DNA of 64,000 nt from Flavobacterium limnophilum (GTDB taxonomy: Bacteria > Bacteroidota > Bacteroidia > Flavobacteriales > Flavobacteriaceae). Of the stretch, positions 17,319 to 26,812 are shown piece after piece; within the stretch, counting starts at the first letter, position 1; each line of letters opens with the position of its first letter. The stretch lies in assembly GCF_027111315.2 (NCBI RefSeq), contig NZ_CP114289.2, positions 124,001-188,000 on the forward strand, written 5' to 3'. The position numbers and the translations under genes are program-made. A model generated the notes under the pieces. The model searched no databases. It had not been told where the DNA came from and saw nothing but the letters and a program-made list of their open reading frames with translations.

Positions 17319-18189
17319 ACCTTTGGTCTCCGTAATCGTTCCTTGCTACAACCAAGCGCAATTCTTAGATGATGCTTTGCAGTCGGTGTTGGCTCAAACC
17401 TACACCAATTGGGAATGTATTATTGTCAATGACGGCAGTCCTGACGATACGGAAGAAGTGGCTAAAAGATGGTTGGCGAAAGACGCCCGTTTTCAATATG
17501 TCTATAAAGAAAATGGTGGGTTGAGTAGTGCGAGGAATGCGGGCTTGGATTTTGCAAAAGGAGCGTATATCCAGTTTTTGGATTCGGATGATTATCTCGT
17601 TAAAACAAAATTGGAATTGTCGTTGGAAGGATTGCAAGAGGAAACTGATACGATTGTTATTTCAAATTTCAATATGTTTTCAGAAAGCATCAATGATTTG
17701 CAAAATCCATTTTGTAATTTGAAAACAGAAAATTTTAATTTTAGAAGTTTGTTGTTCGGGTGGGATTATGAATTTAATATTCCGATTCATTGTGGGTTTT
17801 TTCGAAAAAAAATCTTTGATGATTTCAGATTCCCAGAAGATTTAAAGGCTAAAGAAGATTGGATATTTTGGATGGTTTCTTTTCAAGTAGAGCCTAATGT
17901 GATATTCATAGACCAGTCATTAGCCTATTATAGAATTCATAAAACTAGCATGACCAAGGATTTGAAACTTATGGAAGCTGGTTCTTTGTTGGTAATAAAT
18001 CATTTAAAAAAAATAGTTCCTCCGGAATATTTAACAGATTATTTGTGCTTTGCTTTAGAAAAAAAACAATCTCAAATTACCAACCTTAAATTGAGTTTAG
18101 CCAATATCAAAAATTCAAGAGGTTTTCTATTATTAGAAAAAATTAAAAAAAATAAAGTAGTGAACTTTTTATTTAATAAGTTAAAATAA
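17311..18189 (+). CDS. Family 2 glycosyltransferase
   Basis: This 292-aa GT-A enzyme begins at ATG 17311, where the canonical PLVSVIVPCYNQAQF starts; the frame is open a little further upstream. It has IIVNDGSPDDTEEV, the GLSSARNAGLDFAKG motif and the metal-binding FLDSDDYL (DxD). Only the first ~110 codons resemble well-conserved GT2 sequence and base use, and the rest is AT-rich and divergent. It ends in TAATG, overlapping the next start by one base. Sugar specificity is unknown. Confidence 0.85.
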   Translation: MNKPLVSVIVPCYNQAQFLDDALQSVLAQTYTNWECIIVNDGSPDDTEEVAKRWLAKDARFQYVYKENGGLSSARNAGLDFAKGAYIQFLDSDDYLVKTKLELSLEGLQEETDTIVISNFNMFSESINDLQNPFCNLKTENFNFRSLLFGWDYEFNIPIHCGFFRKKIFDDFRFPEDLKAKEDWIFWMVSFQVEPNVIFIDQSLAYYRIHKTSMTKDLKLMEAGSLLVINHLKKIVPPEYLTDYLCFALEKKQSQITNLKLSLANIKNSRGFLLLEKIKKNKVVNFLFNKLK

Positions 18190-19091
18190 TGCTAGCTATC
18201 GTTATACCTTATTTCAAATTCACTTTCTTTGAGGCTACTTTAGAGTCGTTAGCCAATCAAACGGATAAGCGATTCAAAGTTTATATTGGAGATGATGCCA
18301 GCCCTGAAGATCCATCAGATTTATTGGTAAAATATAGAGGCAAATTTGATTTTGTGTACCATCGATTTGAAACTAATTTGGGAGGCACTTCATTGACCCA
18401 ACAATGGGAACGTTGCATTGCTTTGTCGGGAGTAGAGGAATGGATCATGATTTTGGGTGACGATGATGTGTTGGATGAAACAGTGATAGCATCATGGCAT
18501 AAAAATTACAATACATTTAATGGAAAATCTAATGTAGTTCGGTTTTCAACTAAAATGATAAATGATAAATTAGGAACTGTAACTGAAATTTTTAAACATC
18601 CTGAATGGGAACAAGCAATTGCTTTCTATTACAGACGATTTAAAGAACAAACTAGAAGTTCGTTATCCGAATATGTATTTTCAAAATCATCTTACTCACT
18701 ATTTGGGTTTCATAAATATCCGTTGGGCTGGCATTCTGATGACAGAGCTTGGTTAGAATTCCCAAATAATAAACCAATTTACTCCATAAATGAAAGTATT
18801 GTATTTGTAAGGTATTCAAGCATTAGTATTACAGGTAAATCGAATAATAAAGAATTAAAAAATAAAGCATCGTCTCTTTTTTTTAAATATATCATTGTTC
18901 AAAAGTTGCGATTATTTAAAAAAAATCAACGAAATGAATTATTACTTGCTTATGAAACTGCCATAAAAAAAAGCAGGAAATTAACATCAAAGGAATGGTT
19001 TTTTTTAATGTATTTGTATTTGACAAATTTTGAAGTTATCCCTTTTGCAAAGTTTCTAAGAAGATTTTTAATAAGTATTCTCAAATCATGA
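18189..19091 (+). CDS. Family 2 glycosyltransferase
   Basis: The 300-aa protein starts MLAIVIPYFKFTFFEATLESL, followed by VYIGDDASPEDPSDL, NLGGTSLTQQWERCIAL and ILGDDDVL, the DxD-type metal site of GT2 enzymes. Later residues (SDDRAWLEF) fit the catalytic region. It is coupled by one-base overlap to the gene before and by a 4-base ATGA overlap to the gene after. Function beyond glycosyl transfer cannot be stated. Confidence 0.8.
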   Translation: MLAIVIPYFKFTFFEATLESLANQTDKRFKVYIGDDASPEDPSDLLVKYRGKFDFVYHRFETNLGGTSLTQQWERCIALSGVEEWIMILGDDDVLDETVIASWHKNYNTFNGKSNVVRFSTKMINDKLGTVTEIFKHPEWEQAIAFYYRRFKEQTRSSLSEYVFSKSSYSLFGFHKYPLGWHSDDRAWLEFPNNKPIYSINESIVFVRYSSISITGKSNNKELKNKASSLFFKYIIVQKLRLFKKNQRNELLLAYETAIKKSRKLTSKEWFFLMYLYLTNFEVIPFAKFLRRFLISILKS

Positions 19092-20029
19092 GACCTTTAA
19101 TTTCCATAATTATTCCAACCTTTAATCGTGCAGAACTTATTAGTGAAACACTTGATAGTATATTAGCACAAACCTATACTAATTGGGAGTGTATTATTAT
19201 TGATGATGGTAGTACTGATAACACTGACGAAGTTGTAGGGAGCTATGTAGATAAGGATAGTCGCTTTCAATATCATCAACGCCCATTAAACAAGTTAAAA
19301 GGACCCAATTCGTGCAGGAATTATGGATTTGAAAAAAGCAAGGGAGAATTTATTAATTGGTTTGACAGTGATGATTTGTACAATAACAATGCTTTGGAAA
19401 GGCTTGTTAATAGTTATTCAGATGAATTTGATTTGGTGGTTTGCAGGCTAGAAAAGGTTAATTCTAAAACAAAAATTAAGATAAAAGATAACCCTATATT
19501 TACTGATAACTTATTATTGGATTATTTTGTAGGTAATGTTACGTTTTATGTTTCGGGTCCTTTATGGCGTAAATCGTTGTTGTTGAAACAATTGTATTTG
19601 TTTGATGAAGAAATTCGATATTTAGATGATTGGGATTTTAATTTAAGAATGTTATATAATAACCCAAAAATAAAATATCTGGATGAATCTCTTATCAAAT
19701 ATTGTATACATTCGGAATCGTTGTCTCATGAAGTTTCTAAATTGAATTATGAAGAGATTAAATCAGAAATTTTTGCAAGAGAAAAACAATTAAAAATTAT
19801 ATCTGAAAATAAAAAAGTTAATAAAATCGAAGCTACTATATTTGTAAAAAATAGATATAAATATATCCTCAGGGATCTTATGGTGGTTAATTATGAGAAA
19901 AAAAAGGAACTGTTTAAATTGTTGTTGAAGAAACAGGTAGAGTTACATGATTTTTACGGAATATTGAAAACTATAGCTGGTTTTGTTTCCTATAGTTTGT
20001 TCAACAAAGGCTATTTTTTTTATAAATAA
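19088..20029 (+). CDS. Family 2 glycosyltransferase
   Basis: The 313-aa protein has the GT2 N-terminal domain: ISIIIPTFNRAELI, LAQTYTNWECIIIDDGSTDNTDEV, GPNSCRNYGFEKSKG and NWFDSDDLY. Its LAQTYTNWECII phrase is identical in the transferase at 17311, pointing to common descent or recombination between their 5' ends. A LDDWDFNLRML motif probably holds the catalytic base. It starts at the ATGA overlap with the previous stop. Confidence 0.85.
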   Translation: MRPLISIIIPTFNRAELISETLDSILAQTYTNWECIIIDDGSTDNTDEVVGSYVDKDSRFQYHQRPLNKLKGPNSCRNYGFEKSKGEFINWFDSDDLYNNNALERLVNSYSDEFDLVVCRLEKVNSKTKIKIKDNPIFTDNLLLDYFVGNVTFYVSGPLWRKSLLLKQLYLFDEEIRYLDDWDFNLRMLYNNPKIKYLDESLIKYCIHSESLSHEVSKLNYEEIKSEIFAREKQLKIISENKKVNKIEATIFVKNRYKYILRDLMVVNYEKKKELFKLLLKKQVELHDFYGILKTIAGFVSYSLFNKGYFFYK

Positions 20030-20030
20030 A

Positions 20031-21206
20031 ATGATAATTGTGGATAAAAAAAAAATATTGATTTTTGGTCCAATAGGGGATTTTGGGGGTAGAGAGCTGG
20101 AGGCTGGTTTTATTGCCCACACCTTATCTTTTAAATATGATGTGGCTGTTTGTAGCAGTAGTTCATTAACCAATAAATCTCAACTTTTTGATTTCAAGAA
20201 AGATTTGATTGTTTTTACAGTAAATGATTTGATATTTAAAAAGTACTGCAGTATTAGGTTTCTTTCTTTTTTAAGTTACTTGAAAAACAAAAAAAAGGGG
20301 ATTGTAAGTGATTATGCCAATAATGGAATTGCAAAGAAATATTTCAGCTATACTAAAAAGAGGCTTGCTGTAATGGGACAACTTTTACCAAAATACGATT
20401 TAGTTTTTATTTGTGCACAACTCACTACTGGTTTGATGGCTGAGGTGATTCAGATAGCGAAAGAAAATAATATTAAAGTTGTTTTTAGAACAACGGGAGC
20501 GATTGGTTTTTCGGATTATGATTTTATTGATTCAGTGGATTGTTTTATTTATCATTCGGTCAATAATGCGAATAAAATCCAAATGAAGAAAAAGCATAAT
20601 TATGTTGTTATAGATCAATGTGCTTATAGTGAGAAAGATTTATTAAAAATTCAATCACTTCATTCAAACGATGAAATTCGTAAGTTTTTAATTTTGAGTA
20701 GGCTTTCACCTGAAAAAGGAGTTGAAGAAATAATTGATTTCTTTTTAAAGGTTTGTGCAGGAGATGATGTTCTGTTTATTGCCGGAAATGGTGTTTTAGA
20801 ATGTGAATTAAAAAACAAATATCAAAAATCTAGAAATATCCAATTTCAAGGATTTGTAAATAGTGTTGACCTTTCGAATTTGTTTCGAAGAATTGATTGT
20901 TTGATAATACCTTCGCCTCAGGAGTCGGGTCCTTTGGTTGGAATTGAGTCTATGTGTGCGGGTAAAATTATTATTTCTACCAAAGTTGGTGCCATGGAGG
21001 AAAGAATGCAAAATACTTTGAATGATTATTGGTTTGATTATGGTGATTTCGAATCTTTTAAAAATGTTTTTTTTAAAGTCAAAAGTTTGAGTAAGTCACA
21101 AGTTAGTATAGGTGTTCTTGCTTTGAAGGAAAAGTATATAAAGGAATATTCAATAGAAAGCATAAAAAATAAGTATTTAGATGTAATAGATAATATTTTA
21201 AAATAA
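20031..21206 (+). CDS. GT-B fold glycosyltransferase (GT4-like)
   Basis: From ATG 20031 the product is 391 aa; the frame is open from 19983 but that part overlaps the previous gene. It shows LIFGPIGDFGGRELEAGFIA near the N-terminus, FLILSRLSPEKGVEEIIDFF in the middle and the GT4 donor site IIPSPQESGPLVGIESMCAGKI followed by STKVGAMEE. The stop is immediately followed by the ATG of the next gene. It is AT-rich, within the variable cassette. Confidence 0.82.
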   Translation: MIIVDKKKILIFGPIGDFGGRELEAGFIAHTLSFKYDVAVCSSSSLTNKSQLFDFKKDLIVFTVNDLIFKKYCSIRFLSFLSYLKNKKKGIVSDYANNGIAKKYFSYTKKRLAVMGQLLPKYDLVFICAQLTTGLMAEVIQIAKENNIKVVFRTTGAIGFSDYDFIDSVDCFIYHSVNNANKIQMKKKHNYVVIDQCAYSEKDLLKIQSLHSNDEIRKFLILSRLSPEKGVEEIIDFFLKVCAGDDVLFIAGNGVLECELKNKYQKSRNIQFQGFVNSVDLSNLFRRIDCLIIPSPQESGPLVGIESMCAGKIIISTKVGAMEERMQNTLNDYWFDYGDFESFKNVFFKVKSLSKSQVSIGVLALKEKYIKEYSIESIKNKYLDVIDNILK

Positions 21207-22199
21207 ATGAGAGTAGGTTCCAATCCACAAAAACAAGAAAGAAAAGTCACTTTGACTACGCATCACCGGATCGTGGTAGTGGTTTATATTCCCAATGAAG
21301 AAGGGTTTTACAAAGACTCGTTTGAGGTTTTTAAAACTAGTATGGATTCGTTAGTCTCCACAACAAACTCAAAGGCGGCAATAACAGTGGTTAATAATGG
21401 TTCCCACGTAAAAGTATCTGATTTTTTAAATGCCTATTTGGCTGAAAATAAAATTGACACCTTGATTTCCCATAACACCAATATTGGGAAAATTGATGCT
21501 TTAATTGGAGCAGCAAGAGGTGCAAGGGAGCAATACATCACCCTTACAGATGCCGACATTCTCTTTGTTGCCGGATGGCAAGAAAAAGTGGAAGAAATTT
21601 TTGCCAAATTTCCCAATGTAGGATCTGTTTCCCCTATTCCTGTTCAGAGAGGTTTGTATTTTGGTACAAGTTCTGTCTTGAAGCAAATACTGTTGAGGAA
21701 GATAAAGTTTAAATTACTTCCTATACCCGAAAATTTTGCTGCTTATAATAAATATTTGGGAAGTATTAATTGGACTTTGGAAAGTGATGATGAAATTCTT
21801 TGGCCAGTGGTGGAAAAAAATGGAAGCAGAGCTATAATAGGAAGCGGACATCAAGTGCTTACCATTGATAGAAATATTTTATTTCAAAGAACTCCTACCA
21901 ACCCGTCTCTTACCTTGGTTGGTGGTATGTCTGAAAATAATTATGTTGATTTCCCAATTGACAAATCGGGTAAACTTCGATTGGCTACTTATCATAATTT
22001 TGCCTATCATATGGGAAATAACTTAGAAAAGTGGATGATGAAAGTGCAAGAGTCTAATTTAATCGGAAGTAGTACTACTGGAGAGGAAGTTAAAATGACA
22101 CCACCACTTCCTGATTTGTTCAATAATAGGTGGAATAACAAATGGTTCAGTCTAAAAAAAATGATTATTAAGAAACTGTTTTATCTTTTTTATAATTAA
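21207..22199 (+). CDS. Glycosyltransferase, divergent family 2-like
   Basis: This 330-aa protein has a GT-A layout but an unusual N-terminus: HRIVVVVYIPNEEGFY, AITVVNNGS, ISHNTNIGKIDALIGAARG, then the metal-binding LTDADILF. The C-terminal half (SINWTLESDDEILWPVV and HNFAYHMGNNLEKW) is not one I recognise. It abuts the gene before with no gap. Glycosyl transfer is likely; the sugar is unknown. Confidence 0.7.
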   Translation: MRVGSNPQKQERKVTLTTHHRIVVVVYIPNEEGFYKDSFEVFKTSMDSLVSTTNSKAAITVVNNGSHVKVSDFLNAYLAENKIDTLISHNTNIGKIDALIGAARGAREQYITLTDADILFVAGWQEKVEEIFAKFPNVGSVSPIPVQRGLYFGTSSVLKQILLRKIKFKLLPIPENFAAYNKYLGSINWTLESDDEILWPVVEKNGSRAIIGSGHQVLTIDRNILFQRTPTNPSLTLVGGMSENNYVDFPIDKSGKLRLATYHNFAYHMGNNLEKWMMKVQESNLIGSSTTGEEVKMTPPLPDLFNNRWNNKWFSLKKMIIKKLFYLFYN

Positions 22200-22204
22200 A
22201 ATTA

Positions 22205-22972
22205 ATGACAAAAATATCCATTATTACCATCAATTACAACGATGCGTTAGGTCTTGAAAAAACTATAAAAAGTGTTCTAAATCAAACCTTTTCGGATTTT
22301 GAATATATTGTCATAGATGGGGATTCTACCGACGGAAGTAAAGATGTAGTTCTGAAATATCAGGATAAATTGGCTTATGGGGTAAGTGAGCCAGACAGTG
22401 GGATTTATAATGCGATGAACAAAGGAATAAATGCGGCTAAGGGCGACTATTTGTTATTTGTGAATAGTGGAGATGTATTGGTCGATGATGCTGCTATTTT
22501 GAATATTTGCAGCGAAAAATTAAATGAGGATATAGTGGCATTTGATTGTTTTTTAGAAAGAAACAATAAAATTATGGGAAGAAGAACACATATAGAGCAA
22601 CCCACTTTATTTTATGTCTATAAGAATGGTTTGAAACATCAAAGTACGTTCATAAGAAGAACGCTTTTTGAAAAAATGGGACATTATGAGGAGAAATATA
22701 AAATTGCTGGTGATTATGAATTCTGGATTCGTTGTTTTCTTGAACCTAGTGTAACTTCTAAGGGAGTTACTATTCCCATAAGCATTTATAAACTTGGTGG
22801 AATTTCTGAAATTGTTGGATGGGGAAATGATTTCAATTTAATACATCAAGATTTATTGCCCCATTTGTTGACTGATTTTAGACATTTCGAAAAACTGCTG
22901 CCTTATCAAAATTCTAGAATTTTAACATCCGTGATAAAACTTCAAAAGTGGTTTAAAAAAATAATTCCCTAA
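22205..22972 (+). CDS. Family 2 glycosyltransferase (WcaA-type)
   Basis: The 255-aa enzyme has ISIITINYNDALGLEKTIKS, YIVIDGDSTDGSKDV, the subfamily signature SEPDSGIYNAMNKGINAAKG and FVNSGDVL in place of a classic DxD. The segment GLKHQSTFIRR and AGDYEFWIR also recur in this subfamily. It is the last gene of the AT-rich cassette; base composition rises again at wecB, 24 bp downstream. Confidence 0.85.
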   Translation: MTKISIITINYNDALGLEKTIKSVLNQTFSDFEYIVIDGDSTDGSKDVVLKYQDKLAYGVSEPDSGIYNAMNKGINAAKGDYLLFVNSGDVLVDDAAILNICSEKLNEDIVAFDCFLERNNKIMGRRTHIEQPTLFYVYKNGLKHQSTFIRRTLFEKMGHYEEKYKIAGDYEFWIRCFLEPSVTSKGVTIPISIYKLGGISEIVGWGNDFNLIHQDLLPHLLTDFRHFEKLLPYQNSRILTSVIKLQKWFKKIIP

Positions 22973-22996
22973 ATTGCATCCTTATTAAAATCCAGA

Positions 22997-24115
22997 ATGA
23001 TAAATTCTAAAAAAATTCTCCTCTGTTTCGGCACGCGTCCCGAAGCCATCAAAATGGCACCATTGTATCACGAACTCCAAAAAAGCAATTTTGAGGTAAA
23101 AGTATGTGTTACGGCACAACACCGGGAAATGTTGGATCAGGTGTTGGATTTTTTCGAGATGGTGCCGGATTACGACCTCGATTTGATGCAAGCCAATCAA
23201 ACCCTGAATGGATTAAGTGCCAAGATTCTCCATAAGATAGATGAAGTCATGACGATGGAACAACCGGATTTGGTTTTTGTGCATGGTGACACGACCACTT
23301 CATCGATGGTGGCTTTGGCAGCCTTTCATTTGGGCATAAAAGTGGGTCACGTGGAAGCGGGTTTGAGAACCTACAACAAGCAAGCACCCTTTCCGGAAGA
23401 AATCAACCGCCAAATCACCAGCCGAATTGCCGATATTCATTTCACGCCCAGTCCACAAGCCACACAGCATTTGCAGAAGGAGGGAATTCTTCAAGACGCT
23501 ATTGTGGAAACAGGAAACACGGTTATAGATGCCTTGTTCTGGACGCTCCATAAAACAGGAAAGAAGGATTACAGCCATCCGGAAATTGAGGCGTTAAAGA
23601 GAATCCTTCCAGCCGACAAAAAAATAGTGTTGGTAACGGGACATCGCCGAGAAAATATCGGAGAGGGGTTTCAGAATCTTTGTGAAGCACTGCTGAAAGT
23701 GTCAGAAAGAGACGATGTCGTGATTGTTTATCCCGTACATTTGAATCCCAAGGTGAAGGATGTCGTGCATGAATTGTTGTCCAATCAAAAAAACATTCAG
23801 CTCATTGCGCCGGTCTCTTATCCCGCTTTTGTTTGGTTGATGCAGCAATCCTATTTAATCGTGACTGATTCGGGCGGCATTCAGGAAGAAGCACCTTCCT
23901 TGGGGAAGCCCGTAATTGTTACTCGCACCGTTTCGGAAAGACCCGAAGTTGTGGCGGCCGGATTCTCCACCTTGGTGGGTACCGACAGAAAAAAAATCAT
24001 AAATGCCATCGAGGGTATTTTGGATCATTTTACCGGGTTTGACAATCCGATAAATCCTTATGGAAACGGGGATGCCTCCAAACGAATTGTGGATTATTTG
24101 TTAAAACAAGAATAG
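22997..24115 (+). CDS. wecB: UDP-N-acetylglucosamine 2-epimerase (non-hydrolysing)
   Basis: The 372-aa protein interconverts UDP-GlcNAc and UDP-ManNAc. It has the GTRPEAIKMAPL motif (about 13-24), VTAQHREMLDQVLDFF, VHGDTTTS, GHVEAGLRT, PFPEEINRQITSRIAD, VTGHRRENIGEGF and TDSGGIQEEAP, in WecB/MnaA order and length. No UDP-ManNAc dehydrogenase (WecC) is in the window, so UDP-ManNAc may be used directly. It is adjacent to and coupled with the transferase gene at 24116. Confidence 0.94.
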   Translation: MINSKKILLCFGTRPEAIKMAPLYHELQKSNFEVKVCVTAQHREMLDQVLDFFEMVPDYDLDLMQANQTLNGLSAKILHKIDEVMTMEQPDLVFVHGDTTTSSMVALAAFHLGIKVGHVEAGLRTYNKQAPFPEEINRQITSRIADIHFTPSPQATQHLQKEGILQDAIVETGNTVIDALFWTLHKTGKKDYSHPEIEALKRILPADKKIVLVTGHRRENIGEGFQNLCEALLKVSERDDVVIVYPVHLNPKVKDVVHELLSNQKNIQLIAPVSYPAFVWLMQQSYLIVTDSGGIQEEAPSLGKPVIVTRTVSERPEVVAAGFSTLVGTDRKKIINAIEGILDHFTGFDNPINPYGNGDASKRIVDYLLKQE

Positions 24116-25366
24116 ATGAAAATACTCGTGGTAGTCGATTCCATAAACATCGAGGACAGCAGCGGATCGAAAGCCAATGTGGCGTTGATCCATAATTTGG
24201 TCGAGGCCGGATTTGAGGTATTGGTGTACCATTACACCTTAAAAAACATTTCCTTGGATGGCGTTAATTGTTTTGCCATTCCCGAAATCAAGTACAGTCC
24301 CCTGTATTTTTTGAGCCGATTGCAACGCATTGTTCAACGCAATTTCAAGGTAAATCTTGCGCCGCTTTTGGAGAAATTATTCGGCTTTTCGTTCACTTTT
24401 TTTAATGATACCAACAGTATTGCCAAGGCTTTGAAAAAATGTTCGTTCCAACCCGATTTGGTGCTGACTTTGAGCAAAGGTGCCAGTTTTAGACCGCATT
24501 ATGCCGTCTTGCAACTTCCAGAATTGCATCATAAATGGGTAGCCTACGTGCATGATCCCTATCCTTTTCATAATTATCCACGACCTTATACTTGGGTAGA
24601 ATCCAGTTACCGCCAAAAAGAAGCCTTTTTTATGCAAGTTTCCGAAAGGGCAAAGTACAGTGCTTTTCCGAGTCAATTGTTGCTGGAATGGATGGGGAGT
24701 TATTATCCCAATTTTTTAAAAACAGGAGTGATAGTGCCGCACCAAAATGCAAAGTACCATTTTGAGGGTTCGGGGCAAAGCCATGTTTTTCCGGATTATT
24801 TTGATGCGTCAAAATTCAACTTGTTGCATGCCGGAAACCTCATGAAACAGCGTTCTCCGGAAGGTTTGATAGAAGGTTATGTTTTGTTTTTATTAAAAAA
24901 TAGGGAAGCTCGAGGCGATTCTCGCTTACTATTGCTTGGGCCTGCTTCTTATCATTCAAAGCTACTGGAAATTTATCAAAAAAGTTACCCCGAGATATAT
25001 ATTCACAATGGCCATGTGGCTTTTGAAGAAGTGTATCGGCTTCAGAAAAATGTATCGGTCAATATTATTTTGGAGTCAAAATCTGAAATCAGTCCCTTTC
25101 TTCCTGCCAAGTTTCCCCATTGTGTGGAAGCCAACAAGGCGATTCTTTCACTCGCTCCCTATTATAGCGAAATCCGAAGATTATTGGGCAAAGACTACCT
25201 TTATTGGTCGGAAGTGGATGATGTAGATGCGATAGCCGACCTCATTGAAAAAATGTATCGATCATGGAAACAAAATCCGGAGGATTTGCTTTTAAACAGA
25301 AAGGATTTAGAAACCTATTTGTCCGTTGATTATTTGAAAAAGGTTATTTTTGATTTGAAAGAATAA
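24116..25366 (+). CDS. GT-B fold glycosyltransferase
   Basis: The 416-aa protein begins MKILVVVDSINIEDSSGSKA, with an acceptor-side loop like that of GT4 enzymes, and continues with WVAYVHDPYPFHNYPRPYTW and AFPSQLLLEWM. The C-terminal domain has FNLLHAGNLMKQRSPEGLIEGY and LLLLGPASYHSKLLEIY, but the usual E-x7-E site is replaced by ILESKSEISPFLPAKFPHCVEANKAI, so it is a divergent member. It starts on the base after the wecB stop and has the same composition, so the two likely form a unit. Confidence 0.72.
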   Translation: MKILVVVDSINIEDSSGSKANVALIHNLVEAGFEVLVYHYTLKNISLDGVNCFAIPEIKYSPLYFLSRLQRIVQRNFKVNLAPLLEKLFGFSFTFFNDTNSIAKALKKCSFQPDLVLTLSKGASFRPHYAVLQLPELHHKWVAYVHDPYPFHNYPRPYTWVESSYRQKEAFFMQVSERAKYSAFPSQLLLEWMGSYYPNFLKTGVIVPHQNAKYHFEGSGQSHVFPDYFDASKFNLLHAGNLMKQRSPEGLIEGYVLFLLKNREARGDSRLLLLGPASYHSKLLEIYQKSYPEIYIHNGHVAFEEVYRLQKNVSVNIILESKSEISPFLPAKFPHCVEANKAILSLAPYYSEIRRLLGKDYLYWSEVDDVDAIADLIEKMYRSWKQNPEDLLLNRKDLETYLSVDYLKKVIFDLKE

Positions 25367-25431
25367 TAAATTTAAATGAAGCGCCACTTTCTCCACCCTC
25401 ACAACCACCTAAAACCGCAAAGCCGTAAATA

Positions 25432-26316
25432 ATGCAAGCATCAATTCTGATAGTATCGAAAAATCGAAAAGAGGAATTATTAAAAACATTAAGAATCCTT
25501 GAATCATTAATCGATACATCCCAAGTGGAAGTTTTGGTTTTTTTGGACGGATGTACTGATGGTTCAGAATCTTTGGTGGTTGCATTGGAATGGGTGAGGT
25601 GGTTTGTTTCTGCGAAATCTATTGGAGCTTCAGCAGCCAGACACCAGATTTATCCGCTAGCCAAAGCTGAAATCTTGATAGGTTTTGATGATGATGCCCA
25701 TCCTTTGAACAAAGATTTTGTTAGACTTACTGAAATTTTATTTCAAGATAATCCCCATGTGGCTGTTTTGGCATTCGAAGAAGTAAAAGGCGTTTTTGCT
25801 TCGGATAGCCTTGCAATCAAACAGTCTGAAAAAACATTCAAGCAATTTCCATGTGCAGATTTTATTGGTTGTGGTTTTGCCATTCGGAAAGAGATCTATG
25901 ATTTAACAAGAGGTTTTCCAGTTTGGATTGATATTTATGGAGAAGAGTCTTGCGTTGCCATTGAAGTTATGGCTAATGGGTTTGATATTTTATACACCAA
26001 TCAGGTAAAAATAAACCACAGGGTAAATAAAGAAGAACGGAAGTTGAAAAAACAAAATTATTTCAGGTTTGGGAAGCAATTAAAAAATTCAACCTATTAT
26101 TTTTTAGTTTATTATCCAATTCCTTTATATGCCATTTTAAAACTATATTGGCATAATTTTAAAAAGTATGCTCTAATGGATTGGGAATACTTCGAAATTT
26201 ATTTTAAAACTATTTTTGTTGTATTAATTAATACACCAAGGATTTTAAAATATCGGAATCCTGTGGATAAAAATTTGCTTTTAAAAATGAGACGTTTGTC
26301 TGCCTTGAAATTTTAA
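25432..26316 (+). CDS. Family 2 glycosyltransferase with C-terminal membrane-associated region
   Basis: The 294-aa protein has a GT2 core: ASILIVSKNRKEELLKTLRI, VLVFLDGCTDGSE, SIGASAARHQIYPLA, GFDDDAHPL and DFIGCGFAIRKEIYD. A hydrophobic stretch around 215-265 suggests membrane association. It is AT-rich. After its TAA the same frame stays open for 48 more codons (see 26317-26463). Confidence 0.8.
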   Translation: MQASILIVSKNRKEELLKTLRILESLIDTSQVEVLVFLDGCTDGSESLVVALEWVRWFVSAKSIGASAARHQIYPLAKAEILIGFDDDAHPLNKDFVRLTEILFQDNPHVAVLAFEEVKGVFASDSLAIKQSEKTFKQFPCADFIGCGFAIRKEIYDLTRGFPVWIDIYGEESCVAIEVMANGFDILYTNQVKINHRVNKEERKLKKQNYFRFGKQLKNSTYYFLVYYPIPLYAILKLYWHNFKKYALMDWEYFEIYFKTIFVVLINTPRILKYRNPVDKNLLLKMRRLSALKF

Positions 26317-26463
26317 AAGGCAGTCCTCCTTGCTGATCGTGCTGGGGTCGAACCCATTGACCCAAAAGAATATGAAGTCTATCATCAACTTCCGGACACC
26401 AAATTGTATTGGCAACCTGAAAATAGGAAGCTAACTTCAAAACCGTGTAAATTGAAAATCTAG
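26317..26463 (+). pseudogene. Possible 3' remnant of an unknown gene, in frame after the transferase stop
   Basis: Directly after the TAA at 26314-26316 the same frame reads 48 codons to TAG at 26461, giving ADRAGVEPIDPKEYEVYHQL and then PDTKLYWQPENRKL. The composition looks like genuine protein and differs from the AT-rich transferase before it. There is no start codon. I read it as the tail of a deleted gene fused at this junction; I do not recognise the family. Confidence 0.4.
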
Positions 26464-26486
26464 ATTACAATAGGCACGGTTTTTTT
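26439..26486 (+). terminator. Rho-independent terminator
   Basis: AAAACCGTG (26439-26447) pairs with CACGGTTTT (26475-26483); an inner ATTG/CAAT pair extends the stem across a small internal loop. A T-run follows. It closes the operon that contains the transferase at 25432. The remaining stretch to 26812 holds no recognisable gene. Confidence 0.75.
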
Positions 26487-26765
26487 GCATGTATTCCTGT
26501 TATGCCATTCTGGGCAAGGTGTTTCATTGTTGAAACGATTGTGGTTCTGTCCAGAATTATTATATTTCATCCCATCTCACGACTCCGTTTGTCCCGCTGT
26601 AAAGCGTCCCTCTTTTCGTCAGCAACGAATCCTCCGGACTACTAAACAGCCTTTTGTTTATGGATTTTTTTCAGGCGTTTTTGGATAATGCCAAAAGTAT
26701 CAATGTGATGTGCTAAAATCCCCTAATTCTTCTTGTGCGATTCGCCTTTAATTGCTTTTTTTTGA

Positions 26766-26773
26766 TAGCTTTG
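26766..26773 (+). promoter_or_regulatory. Candidate -7 element for the first HU-HIG gene
   Basis: TAGCTTTG fits the Bacteroidota -7 consensus TAnnTTTG and lies 39 bp before ATG 26813. No TTG stands 17-19 bases upstream, so the -33 part is weak. Confidence 0.35.
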
Positions 26774-26812
26774 TGTACGTGCAATTACGATATAAACAAA
26801 CCCCCAACTCTT

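Noticed and set aside
22997..24115. Reading this gene as a second neuC
   Set aside because: The GTRPEAIKMAPL motif and length are those of the non-hydrolysing WecB type; the hydrolysing type is at 31864.
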